A DNA stretch of 64,000 nucleotides, taken from the NCBI GenBank assembly GCA_029248185.1, contig JAQWJV010000033.1:1-64000 (forward strand), in the 5' to 3' direction. This DNA comes from Flavobacteriaceae bacterium (GTDB lineage Bacteria; Bacteroidota; Bacteroidia; Flavobacteriales; Flavobacteriaceae). Positions within the stretch are counted from its first letter, which is position 1, and each line of letters begins with the position of its first letter. Below, piece by piece: positions 27,404 to 36,877 of this stretch. The position numbers and the translations under genes are program-made. The notes under the pieces are model-generated. The model was not told the origin of the DNA. It made no database searches and was given only the letters and a program-made list of their open reading frames with translations.

Positions 27404-28573
27404 ATGTTATTTGATAACACACAAAAAGCTTATCATTTAAAATCAGACAAGCAGCTTCAAAAAGCGTATTATTTATTTCAACTGATCTCTAATCAAACAC
27501 TTGTCTCCTTGGGAAGTTGGTTTGCTAAAATTGCTTTAAAGTTGAAATTACCAGTAGCTCCTATTTTTAAGGCCACTGTTTTCTCTCAATTCTGTGCTGG
27601 ATTAAACAAAGAAGAATCTCTATCGTTGGTAGAAAAATTAAAAGCATACAGAATTCAATCGTATTTGCATTTTGCAGCTGAAGAATCTAAAACTGAGCAA
27701 GGGATGGATCTTAGTTTGGAAAACACATTAGAAACCCTTTCTTTTTCAAAAGAATCTTCTTCCTTACCCTTTTCAGTTTTTAAAGCTACTGCATTTGGAC
27801 CTATATCCCTATTTAAAAAAAAGAGTGCCAAGAGAGCTTTTACAACCATAGAAAAGGAGACGTGGGGTCGTGTTTTAAAACGAATTCATAAGTGCTGTGA
27901 AACAGCCAAAGAATTAAATGTTAATCTTCTTATTGATGCAGAGGAATCATGGTTTCAGGATGCCATAGATGAAATTGCCGAGGATTTAATGGAAAAGTAT
28001 AATAAGAAAACTCCCTTGATCTATACAACCCTTCAGATGTATCGAAAAGACCGATTAGATTATTTGAAAAAGCTACAAGATAAAGCAACGAAAAAGGGAT
28101 TCAAAATCGGTATTAAACTCGTTCGAGGAGCCTATATTGAGAAGGAGAATTCTAGAGCAATTCAGTCAGGAGTGAGTTCCCCCATTTGCGATTCAAAACA
28201 ATTGACCGATATCAACTTTAACGCAGGTTTAGATTTCATACTTGAACATCATGAGGAATGTAGCTTGTTTTTGGGTTCTCATAACGAATCGAGTGTACAA
28301 CGAGTGATAGACTGGATGACTAAAAATAAGATAGAAAAAGACCATCCTCACATTTGGTTTTCGCAATTATTGGGAATGGCAGATCATATTTCTTTTAACC
28401 TCGCTTCTGAAGGGTATCGAGTAGTTAAATACCTCCCTTATGGACCCGTGGAAGAAGTGATTCCATATTTAATAAGAAGAGCGGAGGAAAATACTTCGGT
28501 AAGCGGACAAACTCCCCGGGAGTTGAGTTTAATTCAGAAAGAATTGAAGCGAAGAAAAACTAGTGCCTTTTGA
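27404..28573 (+). CDS. Proline dehydrogenase
   Basis: Monofunctional FAD-dependent proline dehydrogenase, oxidising proline to pyrroline-5-carboxylate. The N-terminal block (FDNTQKAYHLKSD, ATVFSQFCAG) is the one found in Bacteroidota enzymes; the barrel contains IYTTLQMYRKDRLDYL, KLVRGAYIEKE (FAD-binding region), GSHNESSV and the final VKYLPYGPVEEVIPYLIRRAEEN, with the substrate-binding RR pair. The 389-residue length is normal for the monofunctional type. The partner P5C dehydrogenase is not nearby. I take the ATG at 27404; a TTG two codons earlier is possible. The 3' end overlaps the convergent small gene by 14 bp. Confidence 0.92.
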   Translation: MLFDNTQKAYHLKSDKQLQKAYYLFQLISNQTLVSLGSWFAKIALKLKLPVAPIFKATVFSQFCAGLNKEESLSLVEKLKAYRIQSYLHFAAEESKTEQGMDLSLENTLETLSFSKESSSLPFSVFKATAFGPISLFKKKSAKRAFTTIEKETWGRVLKRIHKCCETAKELNVNLLIDAEESWFQDAIDEIAEDLMEKYNKKTPLIYTTLQMYRKDRLDYLKKLQDKATKKGFKIGIKLVRGAYIEKENSRAIQSGVSSPICDSKQLTDINFNAGLDFILEHHEECSLFLGSHNESSVQRVIDWMTKNKIEKDHPHIWFSQLLGMADHISFNLASEGYRVVKYLPYGPVEEVIPYLIRRAEENTSVSGQTPRELSLIQKELKRRKTSAF

Positions 28574-28922
28574 AACCTATAAGATAGAGTGTCTTCTTGC
28601 AATTACTCACTTCAATTGCATTTATAGGTTGAGATTCGATTTCGATATAGTAGAGACGACATGAATCTCTTTTGGTGTCACTCTTGGAAAAGTTGATGTC
28701 TCCTTGAGTAATGTATTGCCTCACTAAACTATCCGTTAATTGAGGAAGTTGTTCCTGAAGATCAGAGGGGATTTCAATTTCTTTTTGAAGAAGATTATCC
28801 TTTACTCGTGCAGATGGGGTGTAGTTACAACTTGTTTTTTTGCCGTTAAAAATAAAGGCTAAAAAAATAAGGCCTACAGAGAAGCCCCCTAAGTAATAAC
28901 CAAAACGGTATAAAATCTTCAT
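28560..28922 (-). CDS. Small membrane-anchored protein of unknown function
   Basis: The 120-residue product has one N-terminal membrane segment (about residues 8-26) and then a soluble region rich in polar residues, ending with ...SNCKKTLYLIGFKRH. It has three cysteines after the membrane segment. I recognise it only as similar in size and position to a flavobacterial protein often found beside tsaE; family names such as DUF4258 are a guess. It overlaps tsaE by 4 bp (ATGA), implying coupled translation, and overlaps the convergent proline dehydrogenase gene by 14 bp. Confidence 0.65.
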   Translation of the reverse strand: MKILYRFGYYLGGFSVGLIFLAFIFNGKKTSCNYTPSARVKDNLLQKEIEIPSDLQEQLPQLTDSLVRQYITQGDINFSKSDTKRDSCRLYYIEIESQPINAIEVSNCKKTLYLIGFKRH

Positions 28923-29329
28923 TTTATTATTTGCTTTAATTTTCGTGTTGTTTCATTCACAACTTCTAACTGATAATGATCAAATTCCAAAGGGAGATGT
29001 TGCCTTATTATTTCAGCCCATTCAAGCAGACATAGTGAACCCGATTCAAAATATTCTTCAACACCAAAATCAATTGCTTCGTCTGGGTTTTCTAAACGAT
29101 AAAAGTCAAAATGATAAATAGGACCTGATTTACTTTGGTAGGTGTTGACTAAGGAAAATGTAGGGCTACTTGTGGTCTCATCAACTCCCAGTTTCTCACA
29201 AAGTTTGGAAATTATAGTTGTTTTGCCGGCTCCCATAGATCCGTCAATGCGAATAACATTGTGCTTTTTACTCTCCAAAATACTCTGGATAGCAAGGTCA
29301 ATAGTCTCTTTGTTAAAGATAATTTCCAT
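28919..29329 (-). CDS. tsaE: tRNA threonylcarbamoyladenosine biosynthesis ATPase TsaE
   Basis: Small P-loop ATPase (136 aa) needed with TsaB, TsaC and TsaD to form t6A37 in ANN-decoding tRNAs. Walker A GSMGAGKTT is at residues 30-38 with K36, followed by SSPTFSLVNTY, YHFDFYRLENPDE and CLLEWAE, all standard in TsaE. It lies 15 bp downstream of porX on the same strand and is coupled to the small membrane protein gene by an ATGA overlap. Confidence 0.95.
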   Translation of the reverse strand: MEIIFNKETIDLAIQSILESKKHNVIRIDGSMGAGKTTIISKLCEKLGVDETTSSPTFSLVNTYQSKSGPIYHFDFYRLENPDEAIDFGVEEYFESGSLCLLEWAEIIRQHLPLEFDHYQLEVVNETTRKLKQIIK

Positions 29330-29344
29330 GCAGTAAAGGTAAGG

Positions 29345-30892
29345 CTAACGCGGACTTAAAACAACAAAAGGAATGATCATTTCTTCCATAGAAACTCCTC
29401 CGTGTTGAAAAGTATTTTTAAAGAAATTCACAAAATGATTGTAGTTGTTTTTATAGACAAAGTAATAATCTCCTTGAGCAAAAATAAAAGGACTGTTTAG
29501 TGAGACAGCAGGCAACTGAAAGCTGTGAGGGTCTTTACACTCTAAAACATTCTTGGTTTCATAACTTAAACTTCTCCCTGTTTTATAACGAAGATTCAGA
29601 CTAGTCTCACGGTCTCCAACAACAGCGGAAGGATGCCCCACATTAATTGTTCCATGGTCTGTAGTTAAAAGCACTTTAAACCCAAGGGAGGCAGCTTTTT
29701 TAAGTAAATCTTTTAGCGGACTGTTCCTAAACCAGCTGAGGGTAATTGAACGATAAGCTTTGTTATCTGGAGCCAACTCTTTAATGACCTCCATTTCAGT
29801 TTTGGCATGTGAAATCATATCCACAAAGTTGTAGACAACTGTTGTTAAACCCTCATGGGTGTGATTTTGTAAATTTTTAATCAGTTGTTGACTGTGTTGT
29901 AGTTGTGTGATTTTGTGATAGCTAATTGGACGTTTAAAATTTGATCGTTCCCATTGGGCTTCTAACAATTCCTTTTCATATAAATTTTTTCCTCCCTCAT
30001 CAGTGTCACTTTTCCACCATTGTGGGAATCTTCGTTCAATTTCTAGGGGTGTGAGTCCTGAAAAAAATGAATTTCTGGCATACTGTGTAGCAGTAGGTAA
30101 TATGCTAAAATAAGTGTGTTCTTGTTCGATTGTGAAATTACTCACCAGTTCGGGAACTATGGTCTTCCACTGATCAAATCGAAGATTATCAATTAACACG
30201 AGTAATGTAGGTTGGGTTTCCTTTATTTCAGGGACCACATACTTTTGAAATACAGTATGTGATAGTGTTGGACCGGGATCACCTTGCATCCATTTTGGAT
30301 AATTGGATTTGATAAATTTCGCAAATTGAGCATTGGCTTCTTTCTTTTGCGTTTCAAAAATATCAAAGAAGCTGTTGTCTTCAAGGGTTTCTAATTCAAG
30401 TTCCCAATACATTAACTTTTTAAAATACTCAATCCAATCATCAAACGATTCTAAATCCATTAAAGTCTGTGCGATTTTACCAAACTCCTGTTGGTAACTT
30501 TGTGTGGTTTTTTCAGCTACAAGATTTTTCTGGTTTAATATTTTTTTGAGAGAGAGTAATATTTGGTGAGGATTTACGGGTTTAATTAGATAATCTGATA
30601 TTTTAGAACCAATGGCCTCCTCCATGATTTGTTCTTCCTCGTTTTTAGTAATCATGACTACAGGAAGGTTTGGTTTTTTGTTTTTGATTTCGACTAAAGT
30701 TTCTAGACCGTTAAGTCCAGGCATATTTTCGTCCAGTAAAATCACATCGTAGGGATGCGCTTCAATCAAATCAAGTGCGTCTTGTCCATTGGTACAAGGG
30801 GTAGTAGTATATCCTCGATCGTCTAAAAAAAGAAAATGTGGTTTGAGCATTTCAATCTCATCATCAACCCATAAAATTTTGATACGTTCCAT
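29345..30892 (-). CDS. porX: PorX: response regulator with PglZ domain, type IX secretion regulator
   Basis: An N-terminal CheY-like receiver (residues 1-120; acidic pair D10/D11, phosphoacceptor D54 in VILLDENMPG, conserved Lys in DYLIKP) is followed by a helical linker and a C-terminal alkaline-phosphatase-like PglZ domain with metal-binding blocks LLVLIDNLRFDQW and LLTTDHGTINVGHPSAVVGD. This architecture and the length of 515 residues are those of PorX, which with the kinase PorY regulates type IX secretion in Porphyromonas gingivalis and is widespread in gliding flavobacteria. The kinase gene is not in the window. It is divergent from the HD-domain gene and followed by tsaE. Confidence 0.93.
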   Translation of the reverse strand: MERIKILWVDDEIEMLKPHFLFLDDRGYTTTPCTNGQDALDLIEAHPYDVILLDENMPGLNGLETLVEIKNKKPNLPVVMITKNEEEQIMEEAIGSKISDYLIKPVNPHQILLSLKKILNQKNLVAEKTTQSYQQEFGKIAQTLMDLESFDDWIEYFKKLMYWELELETLEDNSFFDIFETQKKEANAQFAKFIKSNYPKWMQGDPGPTLSHTVFQKYVVPEIKETQPTLLVLIDNLRFDQWKTIVPELVSNFTIEQEHTYFSILPTATQYARNSFFSGLTPLEIERRFPQWWKSDTDEGGKNLYEKELLEAQWERSNFKRPISYHKITQLQHSQQLIKNLQNHTHEGLTTVVYNFVDMISHAKTEMEVIKELAPDNKAYRSITLSWFRNSPLKDLLKKAASLGFKVLLTTDHGTINVGHPSAVVGDRETSLNLRYKTGRSLSYETKNVLECKDPHSFQLPAVSLNSPFIFAQGDYYFVYKNNYNHFVNFFKNTFQHGGVSMEEMIIPFVVLSPR

Positions 30893-30896
30893 TTGT

Positions 30897-30904
30897 TATC
30901 TTTG
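30897..30904 (+). promoter_or_regulatory. -7 promoter element TATCTTTG for the HD-domain gene
   Basis: Exact TAnnTTTG match in the 31-bp divergent gap between porX and the HD-domain gene, 19 nt before its GTG start. A TTTG lies 15 nt upstream, a short spacing for a -33 box. Confidence 0.45.
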
Positions 30905-30923
30905 TTAAAAATTTGTTTGAAGC

Positions 30924-32141
30924 GTGCGAAGCAAATACCCTTTATTTAACGACCCAATTTATGGATTTATTGCCATTCAATCTGATTTGATCTTGCAACT
31001 TATCAATCACCCCTATTTTCAACGTCTGAGACGAATTTCTCAAATGGGCTTGTCCAGTTTGGTTTATCCTGGGGCGCACCATACCCGTTTTGAGCATGCA
31101 ATAGGAGCCATGCATATCATGCAAAACGCAATCACAGTGCTCACAAATAAAGGGATTGAAATGAGTGAGCAAGAACAAGAAGCAATGCAGATTGCGATTT
31201 TATTACATGATATAGGACACGGTCCTTTTTCTCATGCGACAGAAAAAGCCCTTTTACCTGGAGTACATCATGAAGAAGTTTCTATTCAAGTGATTCGCAT
31301 GTTAAACAAAGAATTTGATGGTGCTTTAGATTTGACACTTCAAATTTTTAAAAATGAATATCCTAGAACATTTATGCATCAATTGGTTTCAGGTCAGGTC
31401 GATGTGGATCGACTAGATTACCTTAAAAGGGATAGTTTTTACACTGGGGTAACAGAAGGAAACATCAATACAGATCGTATTGTTGCCATGATGAATGTGG
31501 CAGAGGAAAAACTAGTCTTTGAAAGTAAAGGAGTTCATTCACTCGAAAAATTTTTACTGGCCAGGCGTTTAATGTATTGGCAAGTATATCTTCATAAAAC
31601 CAGTCTTGCTGCCGAGCTCATTTTAGTAAAGATACTCACCCGATTTAGAGCCCTAATTGAAAGTGGAGATGAAACTTTAACGGAGTCCCATGTGCTTTAT
31701 CCTTTTTTTAAAATTGACAAGGATGTCCTGCTCAAAAAAAGCGTGTTGACAAAGTATCTTATTCTTGATGATTCGGATGTCATATCTCTTTTAAAAAGCT
31801 GGGTCAATCATAAAGACATCGTTTTAAGTAACTTATCCAAACAGTTACTAAATAGAGACTTACCAAAGGTTAAATTACAGTCAACCCCCTTTGAAGAAAA
31901 AGCTTTGGAGAAGAAGAAAAAACGCCTAAAACACACCCCTTTTTCGGAAGCTATACTAGATAATTTTGTTTTTACAGGAAGTGTTTCTAATCAAACATAT
32001 ATTTCAGATCAAGCTCAAATTTTACTGCAAGAAAAATCAGGTAAGATTAATTCAATTGCCAAATCCATAAACTATTTAGATTTCGAACAGTTTTCCAAGC
32101 CCATTCATAAATATTATTTGTGTTACCCCAAAAGCAAATAG
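30924..32141 (+). CDS. HD-domain phosphohydrolase (dNTPase/SAMHD1-like), GTG start
   Basis: The 405-residue HD-superfamily enzyme has FNDPIYGFI at the start, HTRFEHAIG with H58, LLHDIGHGPFSH with the HD pair H95/D96, and a later VDVDRLDYLKRDS block carrying the last metal ligand. This order matches the SAMHD1/YdhJ-type group of deoxynucleotide triphosphohydrolases; the exact substrate is not predictable. The start is GTG: a TGA lies two codons upstream in frame and no ATG is available before the conserved region. It is divergent from porX and followed 27 bp later by lpxD. Confidence 0.88.
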   Translation: MRSKYPLFNDPIYGFIAIQSDLILQLINHPYFQRLRRISQMGLSSLVYPGAHHTRFEHAIGAMHIMQNAITVLTNKGIEMSEQEQEAMQIAILLHDIGHGPFSHATEKALLPGVHHEEVSIQVIRMLNKEFDGALDLTLQIFKNEYPRTFMHQLVSGQVDVDRLDYLKRDSFYTGVTEGNINTDRIVAMMNVAEEKLVFESKGVHSLEKFLLARRLMYWQVYLHKTSLAAELILVKILTRFRALIESGDETLTESHVLYPFFKIDKDVLLKKSVLTKYLILDDSDVISLLKSWVNHKDIVLSNLSKQLLNRDLPKVKLQSTPFEEKALEKKKKRLKHTPFSEAILDNFVFTGSVSNQTYISDQAQILLQEKSGKINSIAKSINYLDFEQFSKPIHKYYLCYPKSK

Positions 32142-32156
32142 TTCCCTATAAATCCT

Positions 32157-32164
32157 TATTTTTG
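32157..32164 (+). promoter_or_regulatory. -7 promoter element TATTTTTG for the lpx operon
   Basis: Exact TAnnTTTG match only 4 nt before the lpxD ATG, implying a leaderless lpxD transcript. No -33 box at the expected spacing is obvious. Confidence 0.5.
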
Positions 32165-32168
32165 CAGC

Positions 32169-33191
32169 ATGAATTTATCCCTTAAAGAGATAGCCACAAA
32201 ATTCAAAGGCTCAATTGATGGTGAGAATGATTTTAGAGTCAATCAGCTTTCTAAAATTGAAACGGCTCAACCGGGTTCATTAAGTTTTTTGGCCCATAAG
32301 AAATACACTCCATTTTTATACAAGACAAAGGCTTCTGCAATTTTAATTCAAAAAGACTTTGTGTTACAATCTTCTGTAGACACCACTCTGATCCGGGTTG
32401 ATGACCCTTATGTGGCATTTACAACACTATTAATGGAGGAAGCTAAGGAAAAACTAAAGCCTTTAATTGGAATACATGAAAGTGCGGTAATTCATCCCTT
32501 GGCAAAATTAGCAGAAGATGTGTATGTCGGAGCTAATGTTACGCTAGGAGACTGTGTCTTGGAATCTGGAGTTCAAATTCATTCCAACTGTTTTGTTGGA
32601 GATCAAGTCTTGATTGGAAAAAATACAACATTAAAGCCCAATGTTACTGTATTGAATGAATCCCAGATTGGAGCCAATTGTACTTTTCACAGTGGAGTGA
32701 TCCTTGGTTCTGATGGATTTGGATTTGCACCACAAGAATCAGGCGCATATCTTAAAATTCCTCAATTAGGAAAAGTAGTGATCCAAGACGATGTTGAAAT
32801 TGGTGCAAACTCTACTATAGATCGTGCGACTTTAGGAGAGACCCTAATCAAAACTGGTGTCAAGCTGGATAATATGGTACAGATAGCACACAACGTAGAA
32901 ATTGGTGAACATACCGTGATTGCAGCACAAACAGGAATTGCAGGATCAACTAAAATCGGCTCTCGTTGTGTTATTGGAGGTCAAGTTGGATTTGCAGGAC
33001 ATTTAACCATCGGTGATGGAGTGCAATTGCAAGGACAGACCGGTGTTACCAAAAGCATTCCCAATGCAGGAGACTTTCAAGGGACTCCCGCCATGGACTA
33101 TCGATCGTATTATAAATCCTATGCTTTATTTAAGCAATTCCCCAAAATTGAAGCTCGCTTAAGAAAATTAGAAAAATTAATAAACCCATGA
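32169..33191 (+). CDS. lpxD: UDP-3-O-acylglucosamine N-acyltransferase
   Basis: Third step of lipid A synthesis, adding the second acyl chain. An N-terminal uridine-binding domain (IETAQPGSLSFLAHKKY) leads into a left-handed beta-helix of hexapeptide repeats (residues ~105-300) with the catalytic-His region DNMVQIAHNVEIGEHTVIAAQTGIAGS. The C-terminal helix ends in EARLRKLEKL. The length is 340 residues. It overlaps lpxC/fabZ by 4 bp (ATGA), so translation is coupled. It is the first gene of a run that continues through lpxA, efp, sucD and fabG. Confidence 0.96.
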   Translation: MNLSLKEIATKFKGSIDGENDFRVNQLSKIETAQPGSLSFLAHKKYTPFLYKTKASAILIQKDFVLQSSVDTTLIRVDDPYVAFTTLLMEEAKEKLKPLIGIHESAVIHPLAKLAEDVYVGANVTLGDCVLESGVQIHSNCFVGDQVLIGKNTTLKPNVTVLNESQIGANCTFHSGVILGSDGFGFAPQESGAYLKIPQLGKVVIQDDVEIGANSTIDRATLGETLIKTGVKLDNMVQIAHNVEIGEHTVIAAQTGIAGSTKIGSRCVIGGQVGFAGHLTIGDGVQLQGQTGVTKSIPNAGDFQGTPAMDYRSYYKSYALFKQFPKIEARLRKLEKLINP

Positions 33192-34591
33192 TAAAACAAA
33201 CTACACCGCAAAAGACCCTGGCCAAGGAGGTTCGTTTGAATGGAATTGGCTTACATTCAGGCCAAGAAATTGAATTAAACCTAAAACCTGCCCCTGAAAA
33301 TACAGGATTTATCTTTCAAAGAGTGGATTTATACCCCGTAGTTGAAATCCCTGCCTTAACTAACTTTGTCAATAAGACTGAAAGAAGTACAACACTCAAT
33401 AAAGGAGGTGTTGAAATACAAACTACAGAGCATTTACTTGCCGCACTGGTAGGATGTTCAGTGAACAACTGTTTTATAGAAATCAATGGCGCTGAACTGC
33501 CTATTTTGGATGGTTCTTCCAAACTCTTTGTTGAAGCAATACAAAAAGCAGGTATTGCTGAACAAGAGCTGCTTCAGGAGGTTTTTGTGGTCAACGACAT
33601 TATCCATCACATTGATGAAGAAACAGGGAGTGAAATCATGTTGCTCCCAGCAGAAGTCTCTTCTTATACCGTTATGATTGATTTTGAAACCAAGGTCTTG
33701 GGAACTCAAAATGCAACTTTACACAAGACAGAAGACTTTGTAACCGAAATTGCTTCTTCGAGAACCTTTAGTTTTCTACATGAATTAGAGATGCTTTTAG
33801 AACACGGTTTGATCAAGGGAGGAGATCTAAACAACGCAATTGTTTATGTTGACAAGCCCCTAGCTGAAAGTAATATGGAGCGACTGAAGACGGCTTTTAA
33901 TAAAGAAAATATTGCTGTAACTCCTAATGGTATTTTAGATAACTTAACATTACACCATCCCAATGAAGCCGCTCGTCATAAGCTTTTGGATGTGGTGGGG
34001 GATTTGGCCTTGATTGGAATGCCATTTCAAGGAAAATTGATAGCAACAAAACCAGGACATAAAATTAATACTGATTTTGCAAAACGAGTCGCCATACTGA
34101 TTCGCACCAACCGCAAATCAAATGCTCCCATAGTAGATTTGAATAAAACCCCAGCGATGGATATAAATCAAATCATGGACATGCTTCCCCATAGACCCCC
34201 CTTTCTATTGGTTGACAAAATTCTTGAATTGTCGGATTGTCATGTCGTAGCATTAAAAAATGTAACCATGAATGAATCGTTCTTTCAAGGTCATTTTCCT
34301 GGAGCTCCAGTGATGCCTGGTGTTTTACAGATTGAGGCTATGGCTCAGGCGGGTGGGGTTTTGGTGTTGAACACAGTGCCCGACCCTGAAAATTATTTAA
34401 CCTTCTTCATGAAGATTGATAATGTAAAATTCAAGCGTCCTGTCTACCCTGGTGACACGCTGATTTTTAAATTAGAATTGATCACTCCCATACGGCGTGG
34501 TATTTGTAACATGAGAGCACATGCGTTTGTCAACAACCAGTTGGTGAGTGAAGGTGACATGATGGCACAAATTTCAAGAAGAGAAACTTAA
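33188..34591 (+). CDS. lpxC/fabZ: Bifunctional UDP-3-O-acyl-GlcNAc deacetylase / 3-hydroxyacyl-ACP dehydratase
   Basis: The N-terminal LpxC part (residues ~1-305) performs the committed step of lipid A synthesis; zinc-site regions are TTEHLLAALVG and LHHPNEAARHKLLDVVGD. The C-terminal FabZ part (residues ~320-467) is a hot-dog-fold dehydratase of fatty acid elongation with LPHRPPFLLVDKI and the active-site block GHFPGAPVMPGVLQIEAMAQAGG. The fusion is standard in Bacteroidota and ties lipid A to fatty acid synthesis by making both activities in equal amounts. It is coupled to lpxD by a 4-bp overlap and is followed 10 bp later by lpxA. Confidence 0.97.
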   Translation: MIKQTTPQKTLAKEVRLNGIGLHSGQEIELNLKPAPENTGFIFQRVDLYPVVEIPALTNFVNKTERSTTLNKGGVEIQTTEHLLAALVGCSVNNCFIEINGAELPILDGSSKLFVEAIQKAGIAEQELLQEVFVVNDIIHHIDEETGSEIMLLPAEVSSYTVMIDFETKVLGTQNATLHKTEDFVTEIASSRTFSFLHELEMLLEHGLIKGGDLNNAIVYVDKPLAESNMERLKTAFNKENIAVTPNGILDNLTLHHPNEAARHKLLDVVGDLALIGMPFQGKLIATKPGHKINTDFAKRVAILIRTNRKSNAPIVDLNKTPAMDINQIMDMLPHRPPFLLVDKILELSDCHVVALKNVTMNESFFQGHFPGAPVMPGVLQIEAMAQAGGVLVLNTVPDPENYLTFFMKIDNVKFKRPVYPGDTLIFKLELITPIRRGICNMRAHAFVNNQLVSEGDMMAQISRRET

Positions 34592-34601
34592 AAAGATAAA
34601 A

Positions 34602-35378
34602 ATGATACAACCACTTTCCTATATTCATTCCGATGCTAAAGTTGCAGACAACGTAATTGTTGAGCCTTTTAGCACGATCTATAAAAATGTTGAAATTGGT
34701 GAAGGAACGTGGATTGGATCAAATGTTACCATCATGTCAGGAGCTAGAATAGGGAAAAATTGTAAAATATTTCCAGGTTCTGTGATTAGTGGTGTACCAC
34801 AAGATTTAAAATTCGACGGAGAAGATTCTCTAGCTGTAATTGGTGATAATACAACCATACGAGAATGTGTTACCATCAACAGGGGTACTGCTAGTAGAGG
34901 AATAACCAAGATTGGAAAAAACTGCCTAATCATGGCGTATTCTCATATTGCACATGATTGTAGTGTAGGTGATTTTTGTGTTTTCTCTAACAACAGCACC
35001 TTAGCGGGGCATATTGAAGTAGGAAATCACGTTATTTTGGCAGGCTTAGCCGCAATTCATCAGTTTTGTACCATAGGAGACTTTGCCTTTGTTTCAGGGG
35101 GATCTTTGGTTCGAAAAGATGTACCACCCTTTGTTAAAGCAGCGCGAGAACCGCTGTCCTATATGGGTGTTAATTCTATTGGGTTAAGGAGAAAAGGTTT
35201 TGAGTCGGAAAAAATTCAAGAAATTCAAACGATATATCGCATTTTATTTCAGCAAAAAAATAACATCTCACAAGCGGTACGAATCATTGAAGCAGAAATG
35301 AATGCAACTCCAGAGCGGGATAAGATCTTACAATTTGTGAACAACTCCAAGCGAGGAATAATGAAAGGCTACTTATAG
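34602..35378 (+). CDS. lpxA: Acyl-ACP:UDP-N-acetylglucosamine O-acyltransferase
   Basis: First step of lipid A synthesis. Residues ~1-190 form hexapeptide repeats of a left-handed beta-helix; MAYSHIAHDCSVGD carries the catalytic His, and the C-terminal helical domain begins near GLRRKGFESEKIQ. The 258-residue length is typical. Product flow runs LpxA-LpxC-LpxD, all three encoded in this operon. It starts 10 bp after lpxC/fabZ and is followed by efp after 18 bp. Confidence 0.96.
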   Translation: MIQPLSYIHSDAKVADNVIVEPFSTIYKNVEIGEGTWIGSNVTIMSGARIGKNCKIFPGSVISGVPQDLKFDGEDSLAVIGDNTTIRECVTINRGTASRGITKIGKNCLIMAYSHIAHDCSVGDFCVFSNNSTLAGHIEVGNHVILAGLAAIHQFCTIGDFAFVSGGSLVRKDVPPFVKAAREPLSYMGVNSIGLRRKGFESEKIQEIQTIYRILFQQKNNISQAVRIIEAEMNATPERDKILQFVNNSKRGIMKGYL

Positions 35379-35396
35379 AAAATTAAACACAAGATT

Positions 35397-35963
35397 ATGG
35401 CGTCTACATCAGACATTAGAAAAGGATTATGTATTAAGTACAACAATGATATTTATAAAATCATTGAATTTTTACATGTAAAACCTGGAAAAGGTCCAGC
35501 TTTTGTTCGTACAAAACTTAAAAGTGTTACTTCAGGAAAAGTATTGGATAATACCTTTTCTGCTGGGCATAAAATCGAAGACATTCGAGTTGAAACCAAT
35601 AAATATCAGTTTTTATACAACGAAGGGGAGCAGTATAACTTTATGAATACTGACGATTACAACCAAATTACGGTTGAAAAATCTGTTTTAGATGCCCCTG
35701 AACTCATGAAAGAAGGTGAGATGGTTTCCATTTCTATCAATACTGAGGATGGAATGCCCTTGTCTTGTGATATGCCAGCCAGTGTGATTTTGGAAGTAAC
35801 CCATACAGAACCGGGAGTGAAAGGAAATACAGCAACCAATGCAACCAAACCCGCTACCGTTGAAACGGGAGCTTCAATTAATGTTCCTTTATTTATCAAT
35901 GAGGGTGACAAGATCAAAGTGGAAACAGAGAAAGGAAGCTATATAGAAAGAGTGAAAGAATAA
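35397..35963 (+). CDS. efp: Translation elongation factor P
   Basis: Relieves ribosome stalling at polyproline stretches. The 188-residue protein shows the N-terminal KOW-like domain with KPGKGPAFVRTKLK; the loop lysine K32 in PGKG is the position modified in many bacteria. The two OB domains follow, including FMNTDDYNQI and the C-terminal GASINVPLFINEGDKIKVETEKGSYIERVKE. No modification enzyme (epmA or similar) is nearby. It lies between lpxA and sucD, with 18 and 37 bp gaps. Confidence 0.97.
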   Translation: MASTSDIRKGLCIKYNNDIYKIIEFLHVKPGKGPAFVRTKLKSVTSGKVLDNTFSAGHKIEDIRVETNKYQFLYNEGEQYNFMNTDDYNQITVEKSVLDAPELMKEGEMVSISINTEDGMPLSCDMPASVILEVTHTEPGVKGNTATNATKPATVETGASINVPLFINEGDKIKVETEKGSYIERVKE

Positions 35964-36000
35964 CAGTATTATACTAAATTGAAATAAATAAAAATAAAAT

Positions 36001-36873
36001 ATGAGTGTACTTGTAAATAAAGATTCTAAAATAATTGTACAAGGTTTTACGGGAAGTGAAGGGACCTTTCATGCCACCCAAATGATAGCGTATGGAACCA
36101 ATATTGTTGGGGGTGTGACTCCAAGCAAAGGAGGGCAAATGCATTTAGATAAGCCTGTTTTTAATAGTGTTGCAGAAGCTGTGAAAGAAGTCGGTGCAGA
36201 CACTTCTATTATATTCGTTCCTCCAGCCTTCGCCTCTGATGCGATTATGGAAGCCGCGGAAGCGGGAATAAAAGTGATCATTACCATTACGGAAGGAATT
36301 CCCGTGAATGACATGACAAAAGCCTATGCGTATGTAAAGAGTCAAGGGGCAACTTTAATTGGACCCAATTGCCCCGGAGTTATAACTCCTGAAGAAGCAA
36401 AAGTGGGAATTATGCCCGGTTTTGTATTTAAAAAAGGAAAAGTAGGAATAGTTTCTAAATCAGGAACCTTGACCTATGAAGCTTCTGATCAAGTAGTCGC
36501 TCAGGGATTGGGTATTTCTACAGCGATCGGAATTGGGGGAGATCCCATTATTGGGACCACAACCAAAGATGCAGTTGAGCTCTTTATGAATGATCCTGAA
36601 ACGGAATGTGTTGTCATGATTGGAGAAATTGGAGGGCAATTAGAAGCAGATGCTGCAAAATGGATTAAGGCCACAGGAAATAAAAAACCGGTAATCGGTT
36701 TTATTGCAGGAGAAACTGCACCTAAAGGAAGAACCATGGGACATGCAGGTGCCATAGTAGGGGGAAGTGAAGATACGGCCGAAGCAAAAAAACAAATCAT
36801 GCGCGAATGTGGGATCCACGTAGTAGATTCCCCAGCTCAGATTGGAGCAAAAGTTGCAGAAGTATTAGCTTAA
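36001..36873 (+). CDS. sucD: Succinyl-CoA ligase subunit alpha
   Basis: TCA-cycle enzyme subunit. The N-terminal CoA-binding Rossmann domain has [16 protein letters not shown]; the phosphorylated histidine is H248 in [31 protein letters not shown] and [10 protein letters not shown] are also standard. The length is 290 residues. The beta subunit gene sucC is not adjacent, as is common in Bacteroidota. fabG follows 4 bp later. Confidence 0.97.
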   Translation: MSVLVNKDSKIIVQGFTGSEGTFHATQMIAYGTNIVGGVTPSKGGQMHLDKPVFNSVAEAVKEVGADTSIIFVPPAFASDAIMEAAEAGIKVIITITEGIPVNDMTKAYAYVKSQGATLIGPNCPGVITPEEAKVGIMPGFVFKKGKVGIVSKSGTLTYEASDQVVAQGLGISTAIGIGGDPIIGTTTKDAVELFMNDPETECVVMIGEIGGQLEADAAKWIKATGNKKPVIGFIAGETAPKGRTMGHAGAIVGGSEDTAEAKKQIMRECGIHVVDSPAQIGAKVAEVLA

Positions 36874-36877
36874 AATT

